This document shows positions 1 to 12,760 of a DNA stretch of 64,000 nucleotides, one piece after another; position 1 is the first letter of the stretch, and each line of letters starts with the position of its first letter. This stretch comes from Myxococcales bacterium (GTDB taxonomy: Bacteria > Myxococcota > Polyangia > Nannocystales > Nannocystaceae). The position numbers were made by a program, and so were the translations under genes. The stretch is taken from the NCBI GenBank assembly GCA_016793465.1, contig JAEUJW010000037.1, positions 1 to 64,000 of the forward strand. Direction: 5' to 3'. The notes beneath the pieces were generated by a model. It had not been told where the DNA came from. It did no database searches and saw nothing but the letters and a program-made list of their open reading frames with translations.

Positions 1-132
1 TCGCACCTGGGACCTGCTACCGGGCGCTCCGGCGCCTACCCGGACGGGACTTTCACCCGCTGGAACGGTGCAGCGTGAAGCGGTCGCCTCGACCCCTTCG
101 GGGTCTCGTCGGTCCGCTTCGTCAGGACGCAC
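1..132 (-). mobile_element. 5' end of a group II intron (domain I), cut by the window edge
   Basis: On the minus strand the sequence from 132 downward begins GTGCG, the consensus 5' end of bacterial group II introns. It continues with a GC-rich stem (GACCCC-gaa-GGGGTC) and then the block GGGTGAAAGTCCC followed by CCGGGTAG. These are characteristic of the start of domain I in introns that carry a reverse transcriptase/maturase. The rest of domain I, the maturase gene and domains V-VI would lie to the left, outside the window. The identification rests on recognised RNA primary sequence, not on a folded model. It cannot be told here whether the element is full length. The 5' exon is discussed under the promoter at 142-171. 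Confidence 0.72.
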
Positions 133-141
133 CATCGCCGC

Positions 142-171
142 AGTATAGAGCGGGCGAGTTCGCGCAAACAA
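142..171 (-). promoter_or_regulatory. Promoter reading into the group II intron
   Basis: On the minus strand TTGTTT (171-166) is followed 18 nt later by TATACT (147-142). Six nt after that comes ATG (135-133), and the intron's GTGCG begins at the next base. The hexamers and their spacing look like a housekeeping promoter, and the -10 to ATG distance fits a leaderless message. The interrupted gene would lie beyond the intron, outside the window. Confidence 0.5.
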
Positions 172-354
172 GCCTGGAACTCGGTTCGTGACCGTTCTGG
201 CGGCCCGCGGCAAGGCTTGCGGCGAGCCGCTCGCGCGCGGAGAAACGGGCCCGCGAGCTGCGAGGCGATCGATCTATCCTGCGAAGATCGGCCGCGGTCC
301 GTGCGCCGGCGAGGTCGCCGGACGCGGCCGCGACGTCGCCCGGAGTCCATCGCC

Positions 355-645
355 ATGACGCTCCCCACCGCTGTCAACGATCCGATCACCGATGCCGTCA
401 CCCAGGCCAACACCAGGGTCCTCGCCGACGCCCCGAGCATCGCCATGAGCGACGCGGTCCTGGCCGCCTCGCAGGCGCAGGCCGACGGAGCGGCCGACGC
501 GGCCGCGGCCCAGCAACAGGCGACGGTGACGGCCCAGTCGGCGACGACCATGGGCGTCGCGACCCTGCTCTCGACCGACACCGACAGCGTCGGCGAGGCA
601 ACCCGCGTCGTTCACCGCCCGGGCGACGAACAGAGCGCCTGCTGA
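355..645 (+). CDS. rebB: RebB family R-body protein
   Basis: The 96-residue product is recognisable as RebB-like (the family of R-body structural proteins). It opens with MTLPTAVNDPITDAVTQAN, continues with the VLADAPSIAMSDAVLAASQAQ segment, then an Ala/Gln helix (AAAAQQQATVTAQSATTMGVATLL) with the typical TTMGVATL block. R bodies are coiled protein ribbons that can unroll and rupture membranes. They were first described in paramecium endosymbionts, and reb genes occur in many free-living proteobacteria. The length is normal for the family. ATG 355 is chosen because homologous sequence begins there and GGAG lies about 9 nt upstream. Longer in-frame starts add only Arg-rich shadow sequence. 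No other reb gene is seen in the window. The next gene on the same strand is a Ser/Thr kinase. Confidence 0.88.
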   Translation: MTLPTAVNDPITDAVTQANTRVLADAPSIAMSDAVLAASQAQADGAADAAAAQQQATVTAQSATTMGVATLLSTDTDSVGEATRVVHRPGDEQSAC

Positions 646-707
646 GCCGCGGGCCGATGCACGGCGCCGCGCGATCGCGGGGCGTGACGGGCCCCGGCGA
701 CCCGCGG

Positions 708-711
708 TATC

Positions 712-713
<2 letters not shown>
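708..713 (+). promoter_or_regulatory. -10-like TATCGT before the kinase gene
   Basis: TATCGT overlaps the annotated GTG 712 and lies 7 nt before an in-frame TTG at 721. If it is the -10 element of a leaderless transcript, the true start is TTG 721, three codons inside the annotated frame. Confidence 0.35.
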
Positions 714-3633
<2,920 letters not shown>

Positions 3634-3863
3634 CGCCGAGCGCCGGCGCGGCCGCGCGCCGCGACGACGACGACCCGGCGTGCATCCATGCAGACCGAAG
3701 CCGCGGGCCGCACGTTCCGCGGACCGTCACCGCATCCGCCGCGCCGCGGCGGAGCTCCCCCGACGCTCCCCCCGTACGCCCGCGCCGAGGCCGGACCACC
3801 CTCGCGGCGCGACGCTCGGTGGGACGCGGCCTCGCAACCATTCACCCCGAGAGCCCGACCGAC

Positions 3864-5279
3864 ATGCGATTCACCGCCCCATTCGCTGGCATCTGTACCC
3901 TCGCGCTCACCCTCGCCGCCTGCCGCGAGCAGCCCACCGTGCCCCCGGGCGAACGCCCCAGCGAGCCCGCCGCGCCGCAGGCGGACGGCCCCGCCCCGGC
4001 CTCGGCGCAGGCCCGTGCCGACTTCGCGAAGGCCGCGCAGGCCTACGTCGCGGCCCGCAAGGACGGCGCGCTGAGCCCCGCCGAGTGTGAGGCCGTCACC
4101 GGCGAATTCTCGCGGGTCTACCGCAGCCACGGCGCGTCCCTGGCGATCGCCGAGTTCAACGCCGGCGTGGTCTGGGAGGAGTGCGGCCAGCCCGAGCGCG
4201 CCGAGACGATCTACAGCGGCCTCGTCGCCGCCGTGCCCGCGTTCGACCTCCCCTACAACAACCTCGGCGTGCTGCTGTGGAAGAAGGGCCAGGAGGACCG
4301 CGCCCTCGAGCTGTTCCGCCAGGGCGTCGAGCGCGGCGGCCTGATGGTCCGCGCCGCCCGCAACAACGTCGCCGGGCTGCTGCGCGACAGGTACGTCGAG
4401 CGGCCCGACGGCGGCGTGTTCGGCGAGGCCGAGACGGCCACCCAGACGGTGCTCGCCGTCGACACCAGCAACAAGGCCGCCTACGAGAACCTGGCCCGGC
4501 TCTACTACGACCGCGGCCTGCGCAAGGACCGGTCGTACCTCGTGCTCGCCAACCTGGTCGTCTCCCAGGGCATGCGCGTGCTGAAGGATCGCGGGGTCGA
4601 GAGCGCCGACCTGTACAACACGCAGGGGCTGCTGCTGCTCGAGCGCAACGACCAGGTCAGCGCCCTGCGCGCGTTCAAGGAGGCGGCCCGGATCGAGCCG
4701 TCGCACGTCGAGGCCAGCCTCAACATCGGCTTCATCTCGATCCGCTTCCGCGACTACGCCACCGCCGAGGCCGCCTTCGCCGCGGCCCTGCGCTCGCCGC
4801 GGCAGCAGCGGAACATCGAGGTGTGGCTGGCCCTCGGGGTCGCCCAGCGCGGGCTGAAGAAGTACAAGGAGTGCGAGGCGTCGTATCAGCAGGCGATCAA
4901 GCTCGACGCAGCCGACCCCCGCGCATACTTCAACCTGGGCGTGCTCTACCAGGACCACATCGCCGTCCAGAGCGACGTCAGCCTCGAGCGCAGCGTGGAG
5001 CTCGGCGAGGTCGCCCGCAAGCACTACCGCAAGTTCGCCGAGGTCGCCGGCAAGAACAGGGCGTACGCCGAGCGCCTGCTCGTCAGTCAGGACCGCATCG
5101 CCATCCTCGACGAGAACAGGGACATCGCCAGGACCACCGCGGAGCTCGAGGAGCAGGTGCGCAAGCTGGCGGTCGAGGCCGAGGCCGCCGACAGGGCCGA
5201 GCGCGAGCGTCTGATCAAACTCGAGCAGCAGGCCATGGCGGCGGAGCAGGCCGGGGCCGCGCCGGCCCCGACCCCGTGA
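3864..5279 (+). CDS. TPR-repeat lipoprotein
   Basis: The 471-residue product begins with a short lipoprotein signal peptide (LTLAAC, lipidated Cys20). A Pro/Ala-rich linker follows, then about seven tetratricopeptide units such as YNNLGVLLWKKGQEDRALELF and AYFNLGVLYQDH. A charged coiled coil closes the protein (about 410-465). TPR domains mediate protein-protein contacts, so a scaffold role at the outer membrane or in the periplasm is likely. The layout resembles TPR lipoproteins of the myxobacterial gliding/envelope machinery (AglT/GltE type), but this resemblance is not proof of function. ATG 3864 is chosen because the signal peptide starts there. A continuous upstream frame exists, but its translation is Arg/Pro-rich shadow of the kinase gene. 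The 230-bp gap before the gene holds nothing else recognised. Confidence 0.8.
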   Translation: MRFTAPFAGICTLALTLAACREQPTVPPGERPSEPAAPQADGPAPASAQARADFAKAAQAYVAARKDGALSPAECEAVTGEFSRVYRSHGASLAIAEFNAGVVWEECGQPERAETIYSGLVAAVPAFDLPYNNLGVLLWKKGQEDRALELFRQGVERGGLMVRAARNNVAGLLRDRYVERPDGGVFGEAETATQTVLAVDTSNKAAYENLARLYYDRGLRKDRSYLVLANLVVSQGMRVLKDRGVESADLYNTQGLLLLERNDQVSALRAFKEAARIEPSHVEASLNIGFISIRFRDYATAEAAFAAALRSPRQQRNIEVWLALGVAQRGLKKYKECEASYQQAIKLDAADPRAYFNLGVLYQDHIAVQSDVSLERSVELGEVARKHYRKFAEVAGKNRAYAERLLVSQDRIAILDENRDIARTTAELEEQVRKLAVEAEAADRAERERLIKLEQQAMAAEQAGAAPAPTP

Positions 5280-5286
5280 CGCCGCT

Positions 5287-5760
5287 TCAGCGGTTGAGCC
5301 ACCAGATCGCCGCGTTGAGCGCGCCGGCGAAGCTGACCCACAGCAGGTACGGCACCAGCAAGGCGGAGCTGGTGCCGTCGACGCGGGCGAACGAGCGGAT
5401 CGTGCCGACGATCGCCAGCCACAGCAGGCCGATGCACACCAGCGCGAGGTCGGGCCGGTGCAGGCCGAAGAACAGCGGGGTCCACAGGGCGTTGAGCACG
5501 AGCTGGACGAAGAACCACGTGAGCGCCCGCGGCGTCGCGGCGCTGTCGCGGCGGGCCACGCGGTACACGGCCACGCCGATCAGGAAGTAGAGGGTGAGCC
5601 ACACCGGGCCGAACAGCGCGTCGGGCGGGGTCCACGACGGCTTGTCGATGCGCCGCCACCACCCGTCGGGCTGGAAGTAGTAGCCGGTGATGCCGGGGGC
5701 GTAGGAGATCGCCAGCCAGAACAGCAGGGAGACGAGGGAGAAGCGGGGCCGGTCGCTCAT
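5287..5760 (-). CDS. tspO: TspO/MBR family membrane protein
   Basis: The 157-residue protein has five hydrophobic helices and the family hallmarks: the PSWTPPDALFGPVWLTLYFLIGVA loop and helix, and the WTPLFFGLHRPDLALV segment with the NALWTPLFFG signature. TspO proteins bind tetrapyrroles and related ligands and influence porphyrin handling and stress responses in bacteria. It is monocistronic and converges with the TPR lipoprotein gene, with only 7 bp between the two stop codons. The length is typical. Tetrapyrrole binding may be relevant given the haem operon about 10 kb away, but no direct link is seen. Confidence 0.93.
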   Translation of the reverse strand: MSDRPRFSLVSLLFWLAISYAPGITGYYFQPDGWWRRIDKPSWTPPDALFGPVWLTLYFLIGVAVYRVARRDSAATPRALTWFFVQLVLNALWTPLFFGLHRPDLALVCIGLLWLAIVGTIRSFARVDGTSSALLVPYLLWVSFAGALNAAIWWLNR

Positions 5761-5886
5761 GCGAGCAAGGGTTGGCGAGGTCGCTGAGGATGCAAGCGCG
5801 CAGGGATGTGCCCGCGGAACGGAGAGCGAGGCCCGTCCGGCGAGGCAGGCGGCGAAATTGCGGGGGCCGCGCTGGCGCCCGCGGCG

Positions 5887-6711
5887 TCAGCGGCGGCGCA
5901 GCACCGCGGCGATCTTGCGGAGCCCGAGCACGACGGTCACCACGAGGTGCACGATCGCGTTGGCCACGAGCACGGCGCCGAGCTCGATGAGGAACTGCAC
6001 CTGCTCGGCGGCGCCGACGCTTATGAACACGGCGCCGAAGACGGCGAGGAGGACCACGCAGATCAGGGCGAAGCTCGCGGGGCCGAGGGTGACGAGCCGG
6101 CCGATCGTCCGCGCGGGCGCGCGGAGGGCGGCGCGCTCGCGCAGCAGCACGAGGCCGCCGGCGATCAGCATGGGCAGCACGAACGGCGCCAGGCGGGCGC
6201 CGTAGTCACGGCCGACGAGCGGCTCGCTGAGGATCGGCGCGACCGCGAGGCCGCACGCGAGCGGGGCCAGCAGCGCGAGCGGGGTCGGCCGACGCCACGC
6301 GGTCCACGCCAGCGCGAGGGCCCCGAGCAGCAGCGACGTCGTCAGGAGGAGCACCGTGCTGCGGTAGCGCGGCACGATCTCGCCGAGGTTGCGGTCGAAG
6401 CGCGCGAGGGAGCGGGCCGCCTCGGGCGCGAGCGGGTCGGCGAGCGACAGCAGGGCGCGCCGCTGGTCGCGGTGCTCGACGAGCGGCCAGCCGACGAAGC
6501 GGTCGGAGAACGGGGGCAGACGGTCGATGAACTCGCGGTCGACGCGGGCGACCTGCGCGGCGATCGGGGCCGCGGGATCGACGGGCGCGGGCGGGTCCGG
6601 GAGGGCCGCGGCGCACCAGGCCAGCGCGCCCGCCTCGACGAGCAGGACCAGCGCCGCGACGCTCGTCAGGATCCGACGCCTGCCCTGCCCCACCGGCCGA
6701 GCGTACGCCAT
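5887..6711 (-). CDS. Polytopic membrane protein of unknown function
   Basis: The 274-residue product is not recognised. It has an N-terminal hydrophobic helix (about 14-36), an extracytoplasmic segment of about 80 residues with several Arg and Asp (about 40-115), then hydrophobic helices at about 118-135, 143-160, 172-187, 203-228 and 235-262, and an Arg-rich C-terminus (LRKIAAVLRRR). No enzymatic motif is seen. It is separated from tspO by 126 bp and lies upstream of it on the same strand. GC-rich third positions and the long unbroken frame support it as a real gene. The start could be later than 6711. Confidence 0.55.
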   Translation of the reverse strand: MAYARPVGQGRRRILTSVAALVLLVEAGALAWCAAALPDPPAPVDPAAPIAAQVARVDREFIDRLPPFSDRFVGWPLVEHRDQRRALLSLADPLAPEAARSLARFDRNLGEIVPRYRSTVLLLTTSLLLGALALAWTAWRRPTPLALLAPLACGLAVAPILSEPLVGRDYGARLAPFVLPMLIAGGLVLLRERAALRAPARTIGRLVTLGPASFALICVVLLAVFGAVFISVGAAEQVQFLIELGAVLVANAIVHLVVTVVLGLRKIAAVLRRR

Positions 6712-6799
6712 CCGCGTCGGCGCCGGCGCCGGGCCGTCGGCGCTCGCGGCCGACGCGGGATCGCGCCGACGCTGCGGTCGTCCGGCCGCGGGCTCGCGA

Positions 6800-7039
6800 T
6801 CAGTCGCGGGGCGCGAGGTCGTCGCGGCGCGCGGCGACGGCGGTGAGCACGGTCGGCTTGCAGCCGGCGCCGCCCTCGTCGACGAAGCGGAGCAGCGCGC
6901 GGCGCATGCGCGGGTCCCAGAAGCGCTTGATGTGGCCGGCGATGCCGTCGGTGACCGCCTGCGGGTCAGGGTCGGTCTCGAAGAACGCGGCGATGTCGTT
7001 GGCCATCTTGACCAGCTTGGCGGTGTCCATGGCGCTCAC
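6800..7039 (-). CDS. fdsD: Formate dehydrogenase delta subunit
   Basis: The 79-residue product matches the small FdsD family: KLVKMANDIAAFFETDP, then GIAGHIKRFWDPRMRRALLRFVDEGG. FdsD is an accessory subunit of soluble NAD-dependent molybdenum formate dehydrogenases and is needed for assembly or cofactor maturation. The start ATG (7039-7037) overlaps the stop of fdsA by 4 bp, so translation is probably coupled. It is the last gene of the formate dehydrogenase operon. Confidence 0.9.
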   Translation of the reverse strand: MSAMDTAKLVKMANDIAAFFETDPDPQAVTDGIAGHIKRFWDPRMRRALLRFVDEGGAGCKPTVLTAVAARRDDLAPRD

Positions 7040-9882
7040 TTCTCCGTGTGGGCGCCGGGCAGCAGGCGCTCTTGCTGCTCGCTGAACTCGCCGAAGCGGC
7101 GCTGCCAGGTCGAGGGCTCGGCGGTCGGGCTGACCTGCACCGCCGTGACCTTGTACTCGGGGCAGTTGGTGGCCCAGTCCGAGTTATCGGTGGTGATGAC
7201 GTTGGCGCCGGAGCCGGGGAAGTGGAAGGTGGTGTAGACGACGCCGGCCTGCATGCGCTCGCTGAGCGTCGCGCGCAGCACGGTCTCGCCGGCGCGGCTG
7301 CGGATCTTGACCCACTCGCCGTCCTTGATGCCGCGCTGCTCGGCGTCGTGCGGGTGGATCTCGAGGCGGTCCTCGTGGTGCCAGGTGTTGTTGGCGGTGC
7401 GGCGGGTCTGGGCGCCGACGTTGTACTGGCTGAGGATCCGCCCGGTGGTGAGGATCAGCGGGAACTCCCAGTTGCTGCGCTCGCTGGTGGCGACGTAGCG
7501 CGTCAGCATGAACTTGCCCTTGCCGCGCACGAACTCCTGGCGGTGCATGACCGGCGTGCCCTCGGGGGCGCTGTCGTTGCACGGCCACTGGATGCTGCCG
7601 AGGCGGTCGAGCTTGGCGTAGCTGACGCCCGTGAAGGTCGGCGTGAGCTTGGCGATCTCGTCCATGATCTCGGACGGGTGGGCGTAGTGCATCGGGTGGC
7701 CGAGCGCGTTGGCCAGCGCGAGCGTGGTCTCCCAGTCGGCCTTGCCGGCCAGCGGCGCGGTCACCTTGCGCACGCGGGAGATCCGGCGCTCGGCGTTGGT
7801 GAAGGTGCCGTCCTTCTCGAGGAACGACGAGCCCGGCAAGAACACGTGGGCGTACTTGGCGGTCTCGTTGATGAAGAGGTCCTGCACGACCAGGCACTCG
7901 AGCGCGCGCAGGGCCGCGTCGACGTGGTGGGTGTTGGGGTCGCTCTGGGCGATGTCCTCGCCCTGCACGTAGAGGCCCTTGAAAGACCCGTCGACGGCGG
8001 CGTCGAACATGTTGGGGATGCGCAGGCCCGGCTCGGAGTCGATCGGCACGCCCCACGCGCTGGCGAACAGGGCGCGCACCGCCGGGTCGGACACGTGGCG
8101 GTAGCCGGGCAGCTCGTGGGGGAAGCTGCCCATGTCGCACGAGCCCTGCACGTTGTTCTGGCCGCGCAGCGGGTTGACGCCGACGCCGGGGCGGCCGATG
8201 TTGCCGGTCGCCATGGCGAGGTTGGCGATGCCCATGACCATGGTCGAGCCCTGGCTGTGCTCGGTGACGCCGAGGCCGTAGTAGATCGCCGCGTTGCCGC
8301 CGGTGGCGTACAGGCGGGCCGCGCCGCGGACGTCGGCCGCGGGCACGCCGGTGATCGACTCGAGCGCCTCGGGCGAGTTCTCGGGGCCGGCGATGAAGGC
8401 CCGCCACTTCTCGAACGCGGGCAGCTCGCAGCGCTCGCGCACGAAGTCCTCGGCGACGAGGCCCTCGCTGACGATGACGTGGGCCAGCGCGTTGACCACG
8501 GCGACGTTGGTGCCGGGCCGCAGCTGCAGGTGGTAGTCGGCCTCGACGTGGGCCGAGCGCACCAGGTCGATGCCGCGGGGGTCGAGGATGATGAGGCGCG
8601 CGCCGGCCCGCAGGCGCCGCTTCATCTGCGAGGCGAACACCGGGTGGGCGTCGGTCGGGTTGGCGCCGATGATGACGATGACGTCGGCCTGCTCGACCGA
8701 GTCGAAGTCCTGGGTCCCCGCCGACTCGCCGAGCGTGGTCTTCAGGCCGTAGCCGGTCGGGCTGTGGCACACGCGGGCGCAGGTGTCGACGTTGTTGTTG
8801 CCGAAGGCGGCGCGCACCAGCTTCTGCACGAGGTAGGTCTCCTCGTTGGTGCAGCGCGAGGAGGTGATGCCGCCGACCGAGCCGCGGCCGTACTTGGCCT
8901 GGATGCGCTTGAACTCCGAGGCGGTGTAGGCGATGGCCTCGTCCCACGAGACCTCGCGCCACGGCTCGTCGATCGAGCCGCGGATCATCGGCCTGGTGAC
9001 GCGGTCCTTGTGGGTGGCGTAGCCCCAGGCGAACCGGCCCTTGACGCACGAGTGGCCGTGGTTGGCGTGGCCGTCCTTGTTGGGGACCATGCGCACGACC
9101 TCGGAGCCCTTGACCTCGGCGCGGAACGAGCAGCCGACGCCGCAGTAGGCGCAGGTGGTGACGACGCTGTGGTCGGGCTGGCCGCGCTCGACGATCGACT
9201 TCTCGACGAGGGTGGCGGTCGGGCACGCCTGCACGCAGGCGCCGCACGAGACGCACTCGGAGCCGAGGAAGTCGGTCGGGCCGCTGGCGATCTTCGAGGC
9301 GAAGCCGCGTCCGACCAGCGTCAGGGCGAAGGTGCCCTGGATCTCCTCGCAGGCCCGCACGCAGCGCGAGCAGGCGATGCACTTGCCGGGGTCGAAGTCG
9401 AAGTACGGGTTCGACGTGTCCTTCTCGGCGTCTTTAAAATGGTTCTCGCCGTCGAAGCCGTAGCGGACCTCGCGCAGGCCGACCACGCCGGCCATTTCTT
9501 GTAATTCGCAGTTGCCGTTGGTCGGGCAGGTCAGGCAGTCGAGCGGGTGGTCGGAGATGTACATCTCCATCACGCCGCGGCGGATCTTCTGTAGCGGGTC
9601 GGACTGGGTGCGGACCTTCATGCCCGCCTCGACCGGGGTCGTGCACGAGGCCGGCATGCCGCGCCGGCCCTCGATCTGCACGAGGCACAGGCGGCACGAG
9701 CCGAACGCCTCGAGCGTGTCGGTGGCGCACAGCTTCGGCACGCGCACGCCGGCCTCGGCGGCCGCGCGCATGACCGAGGTGCCGGCCGGCACCGTGACCG
9801 CGCGGCCGTCGATCTCGAGGGTGACCTGCTGCTCGCTGCGGCTGGCCGGGGTGCCGGCGTCGGGCTCTTTGACGGAGTACAT
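7036..9882 (-). CDS. fdsA: NAD-dependent formate dehydrogenase alpha (catalytic) subunit
   Basis: The 948-residue subunit oxidises formate to CO2 at a bis-MGD molybdenum (or tungsten) site and passes electrons through Fe-S clusters to FdsB. Visible in order: an N-terminal [2Fe-2S] domain (Cys 52, 63, 66, 80); a His-Cys3 [4Fe-4S] site (His112, Cys 116, 119, 125); two ferredoxin-type clusters (Cys 168/171/174/178 and 210/213/216/220); the catalytic-domain [4Fe-4S] site (Cys 244, 247, 251, 279); and the molybdenum ligand Cys372 followed by His373 in VCHSPTG. Cysteine, not selenocysteine, is used. ATG 9882 is chosen because AAGGAGGAG sits just upstream. The upstream extension of the frame is shadow of fdsB. 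The length is normal for FdsA. Confidence 0.96.
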   Translation of the reverse strand: MYSVKEPDAGTPASRSEQQVTLEIDGRAVTVPAGTSVMRAAAEAGVRVPKLCATDTLEAFGSCRLCLVQIEGRRGMPASCTTPVEAGMKVRTQSDPLQKIRRGVMEMYISDHPLDCLTCPTNGNCELQEMAGVVGLREVRYGFDGENHFKDAEKDTSNPYFDFDPGKCIACSRCVRACEEIQGTFALTLVGRGFASKIASGPTDFLGSECVSCGACVQACPTATLVEKSIVERGQPDHSVVTTCAYCGVGCSFRAEVKGSEVVRMVPNKDGHANHGHSCVKGRFAWGYATHKDRVTRPMIRGSIDEPWREVSWDEAIAYTASEFKRIQAKYGRGSVGGITSSRCTNEETYLVQKLVRAAFGNNNVDTCARVCHSPTGYGLKTTLGESAGTQDFDSVEQADVIVIIGANPTDAHPVFASQMKRRLRAGARLIILDPRGIDLVRSAHVEADYHLQLRPGTNVAVVNALAHVIVSEGLVAEDFVRERCELPAFEKWRAFIAGPENSPEALESITGVPAADVRGAARLYATGGNAAIYYGLGVTEHSQGSTMVMGIANLAMATGNIGRPGVGVNPLRGQNNVQGSCDMGSFPHELPGYRHVSDPAVRALFASAWGVPIDSEPGLRIPNMFDAAVDGSFKGLYVQGEDIAQSDPNTHHVDAALRALECLVVQDLFINETAKYAHVFLPGSSFLEKDGTFTNAERRISRVRKVTAPLAGKADWETTLALANALGHPMHYAHPSEIMDEIAKLTPTFTGVSYAKLDRLGSIQWPCNDSAPEGTPVMHRQEFVRGKGKFMLTRYVATSERSNWEFPLILTTGRILSQYNVGAQTRRTANNTWHHEDRLEIHPHDAEQRGIKDGEWVKIRSRAGETVLRATLSERMQAGVVYTTFHFPGSGANVITTDNSDWATNCPEYKVTAVQVSPTAEPSTWQRRFGEFSEQQERLLPGAHTEK

Positions 9883-9896
9883 GCGTGCTCCTCCTT

Positions 9897-11425
<1,529 letters not shown>

Positions 11426-11429
<4 letters not shown>

Positions 11430-11890
11430 GAGGCCTCCTCGGCCAGGCCGTCGATCAGACGATCGAGGCGCTCGGGGGTGACGCGCCCGCGCAGCTGGCC
11501 GTCGAGCAGCAGCGCGGGCGAGGCGGCGCAGTTGCCGAGGCAGTACACCGGCTCGAGGGTGACGCCGCCGTCGGCCGTGGTCTCGCCGAACGCGCAGCCG
11601 AGGCGCCGCTCGGCGTGGGCGGCCAGCGCCTCGCTGCCCATGCTGCGGCAGGCCTCGGCGCGGCACATTTTAATAACGTGCCGCCCGGGCGGGGCGCCGC
11701 GAAAGTCGTGATAAAAGCTGACGACGCCGTGGACCTCGGCGCGCGAGAGGTTGAGCGCGCGGGCGATGCGGTCGAGGCTGTCCGCGGGGATGTGGCCGAT
11801 GCGGTCGGCGATGTGGTGGAGCAGCGGCATCAGGCCGCCAGGGAGGTGGCCGCAGGCGGCAATCGCCTCGCCTATCACGTCGGAGGGCAC
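11426..11890 (-). CDS. fdsG: NAD-dependent formate dehydrogenase gamma subunit (NuoE-like)
   Basis: The 154-residue product is of the 24-kDa NuoE type. A helical N-terminal part ([25 protein letters not shown]) is followed by a thioredoxin-like [2Fe-2S] domain with Cys pairs in [11 protein letters not shown] and [10 protein letters not shown]. It relays electrons between FdsA and FdsB. It overlaps fdsB by 4 bp and follows fdhD after a 9-bp gap, so it lies inside the same transcript. The AT-only codons encoding VIK (about 11663-11672) stand out from the GC-rich surroundings. Confidence 0.94.
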
Positions 11891-11899
11891 GCGGCCAAT

Positions 11900-12733
11900 C
11901 TATCGGGTTTTCCGCGAGCCGGCGATGCGCTCGCCGCCGCTGTAGACGGTGAAGCGGCCGTCTCGCACGAAGCCGAGCAAGGTCATGCCGGCCTCCTCGG
12001 CGAGCTCGACGGCGAGGCTGGACGGCGCCCCGACCGCCGCGAGCACGGGGATCCGGGCCATCAGCGCCTTCTGGACCAGCTCGAAGCTGGCCCGCCCGCT
12101 GACCAGCAAGACGCTGTCCTGCGCCGGCAGCCGATCGGCGAGCAGCAGGGCGCCGACGAGCTTGTCGACGGCGTTGTGGCGGCCCACGTCCTCGCGCAGG
12201 AGACCTAGCTCACCACCGGCGTCGAACAGGCCCGCGGCGTGGATGCCCCCGGTGGCCGCGAACGCGGTCTGGACGCGCAGCAGCGCGGCCGGCAACCCGG
12301 GGATCACCGCGGGCGCGAGCACGGGCCGGCCCGCCGCCAGCGGCCCGGGGGGCGCGGCCCGCAGCCCGTCGAGCGAGGCCCGCCCGCACACACCGCACGC
12401 GGAGGTCATGACGAACGACCGCTGGTGCGCGCCGTCCGGCAGGCGCACGCCGGCGGCGAGGTCGACGAGCACGTGGGTCCGATCGACGTGAATTTTTAAT
12501 AGTTGGTCGCGCCGCTGGGCGATGCCCTCGGTGCACAGGAAGCCGGCGGCGAGCTCGGCGTCGTCGCCGGGGGTGCGCATCGTCATCGCCAGCGAGCGCG
12601 GCTCGGGCTCGCCAGCGAGGCGCACGCGGATCTCCAGCGGGTTCTCGACGGCGAGCAGCTCCTCGCGCTCGAGCGCCTGCCCGCCGCGGTGCTGCACGGC
12701 CGTCACCTCTCGTATGCGCGGGCTGTTCAACAT
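11900..12733 (-). CDS. fdhD: Formate dehydrogenase accessory sulfurtransferase
   Basis: The 277-residue protein belongs to the FdhD family, which transfers sulfur from a cysteine desulfurase to the bis-MGD cofactor to activate formate dehydrogenase. The catalytic pair lies in MTSACGVCG (Cys113 and Cys116). Other family blocks are FLCTEG near residue 65, GGIHAAGLFD, REDVGRHNAVDKLVG and VSGRASFELVQKAL. It precedes fdsG by 9 bp on the same strand, so the maturation factor is made with the enzyme. The upstream spacer is nearly pure A/T. The codons around LLKIH (12489-12500) are also A/T-only. Confidence 0.95.
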   Translation of the reverse strand: MLNSPRIREVTAVQHRGGQALEREELLAVENPLEIRVRLAGEPEPRSLAMTMRTPGDDAELAAGFLCTEGIAQRRDQLLKIHVDRTHVLVDLAAGVRLPDGAHQRSFVMTSACGVCGRASLDGLRAAPPGPLAAGRPVLAPAVIPGLPAALLRVQTAFAATGGIHAAGLFDAGGELGLLREDVGRHNAVDKLVGALLLADRLPAQDSVLLVSGRASFELVQKALMARIPVLAAVGAPSSLAVELAEEAGMTLLGFVRDGRFTVYSGGERIAGSRKTR

Positions 12734-12760
12734 TTTTAATAGTTAATGATTTTAGTTCTT
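12734..12760 (-). other. A/T-rich spacer before fdhD
   Basis: The 27 bp between the Nitr_red_assoc gene and fdhD are about 80 percent A+T inside a region far above 70 percent G+C. No palindrome or clear promoter hexamer pair is seen. It could be an RNA-unfolding spacer that exposes the fdhD start. Confidence 0.4.

Noticed and set aside
5287..5760. Assignment of tspO to the haem operon regulon
   Set aside because: It is about 10 kb away, monocistronic, and has no Fur-like site in its upstream sequence.
7048..9504. An 818-codon plus-strand frame opposite fdsA
   Set aside because: The minus strand encodes a full FdsA with every Fe-S and Mo ligand; the opposite frame is low-complexity shadow.
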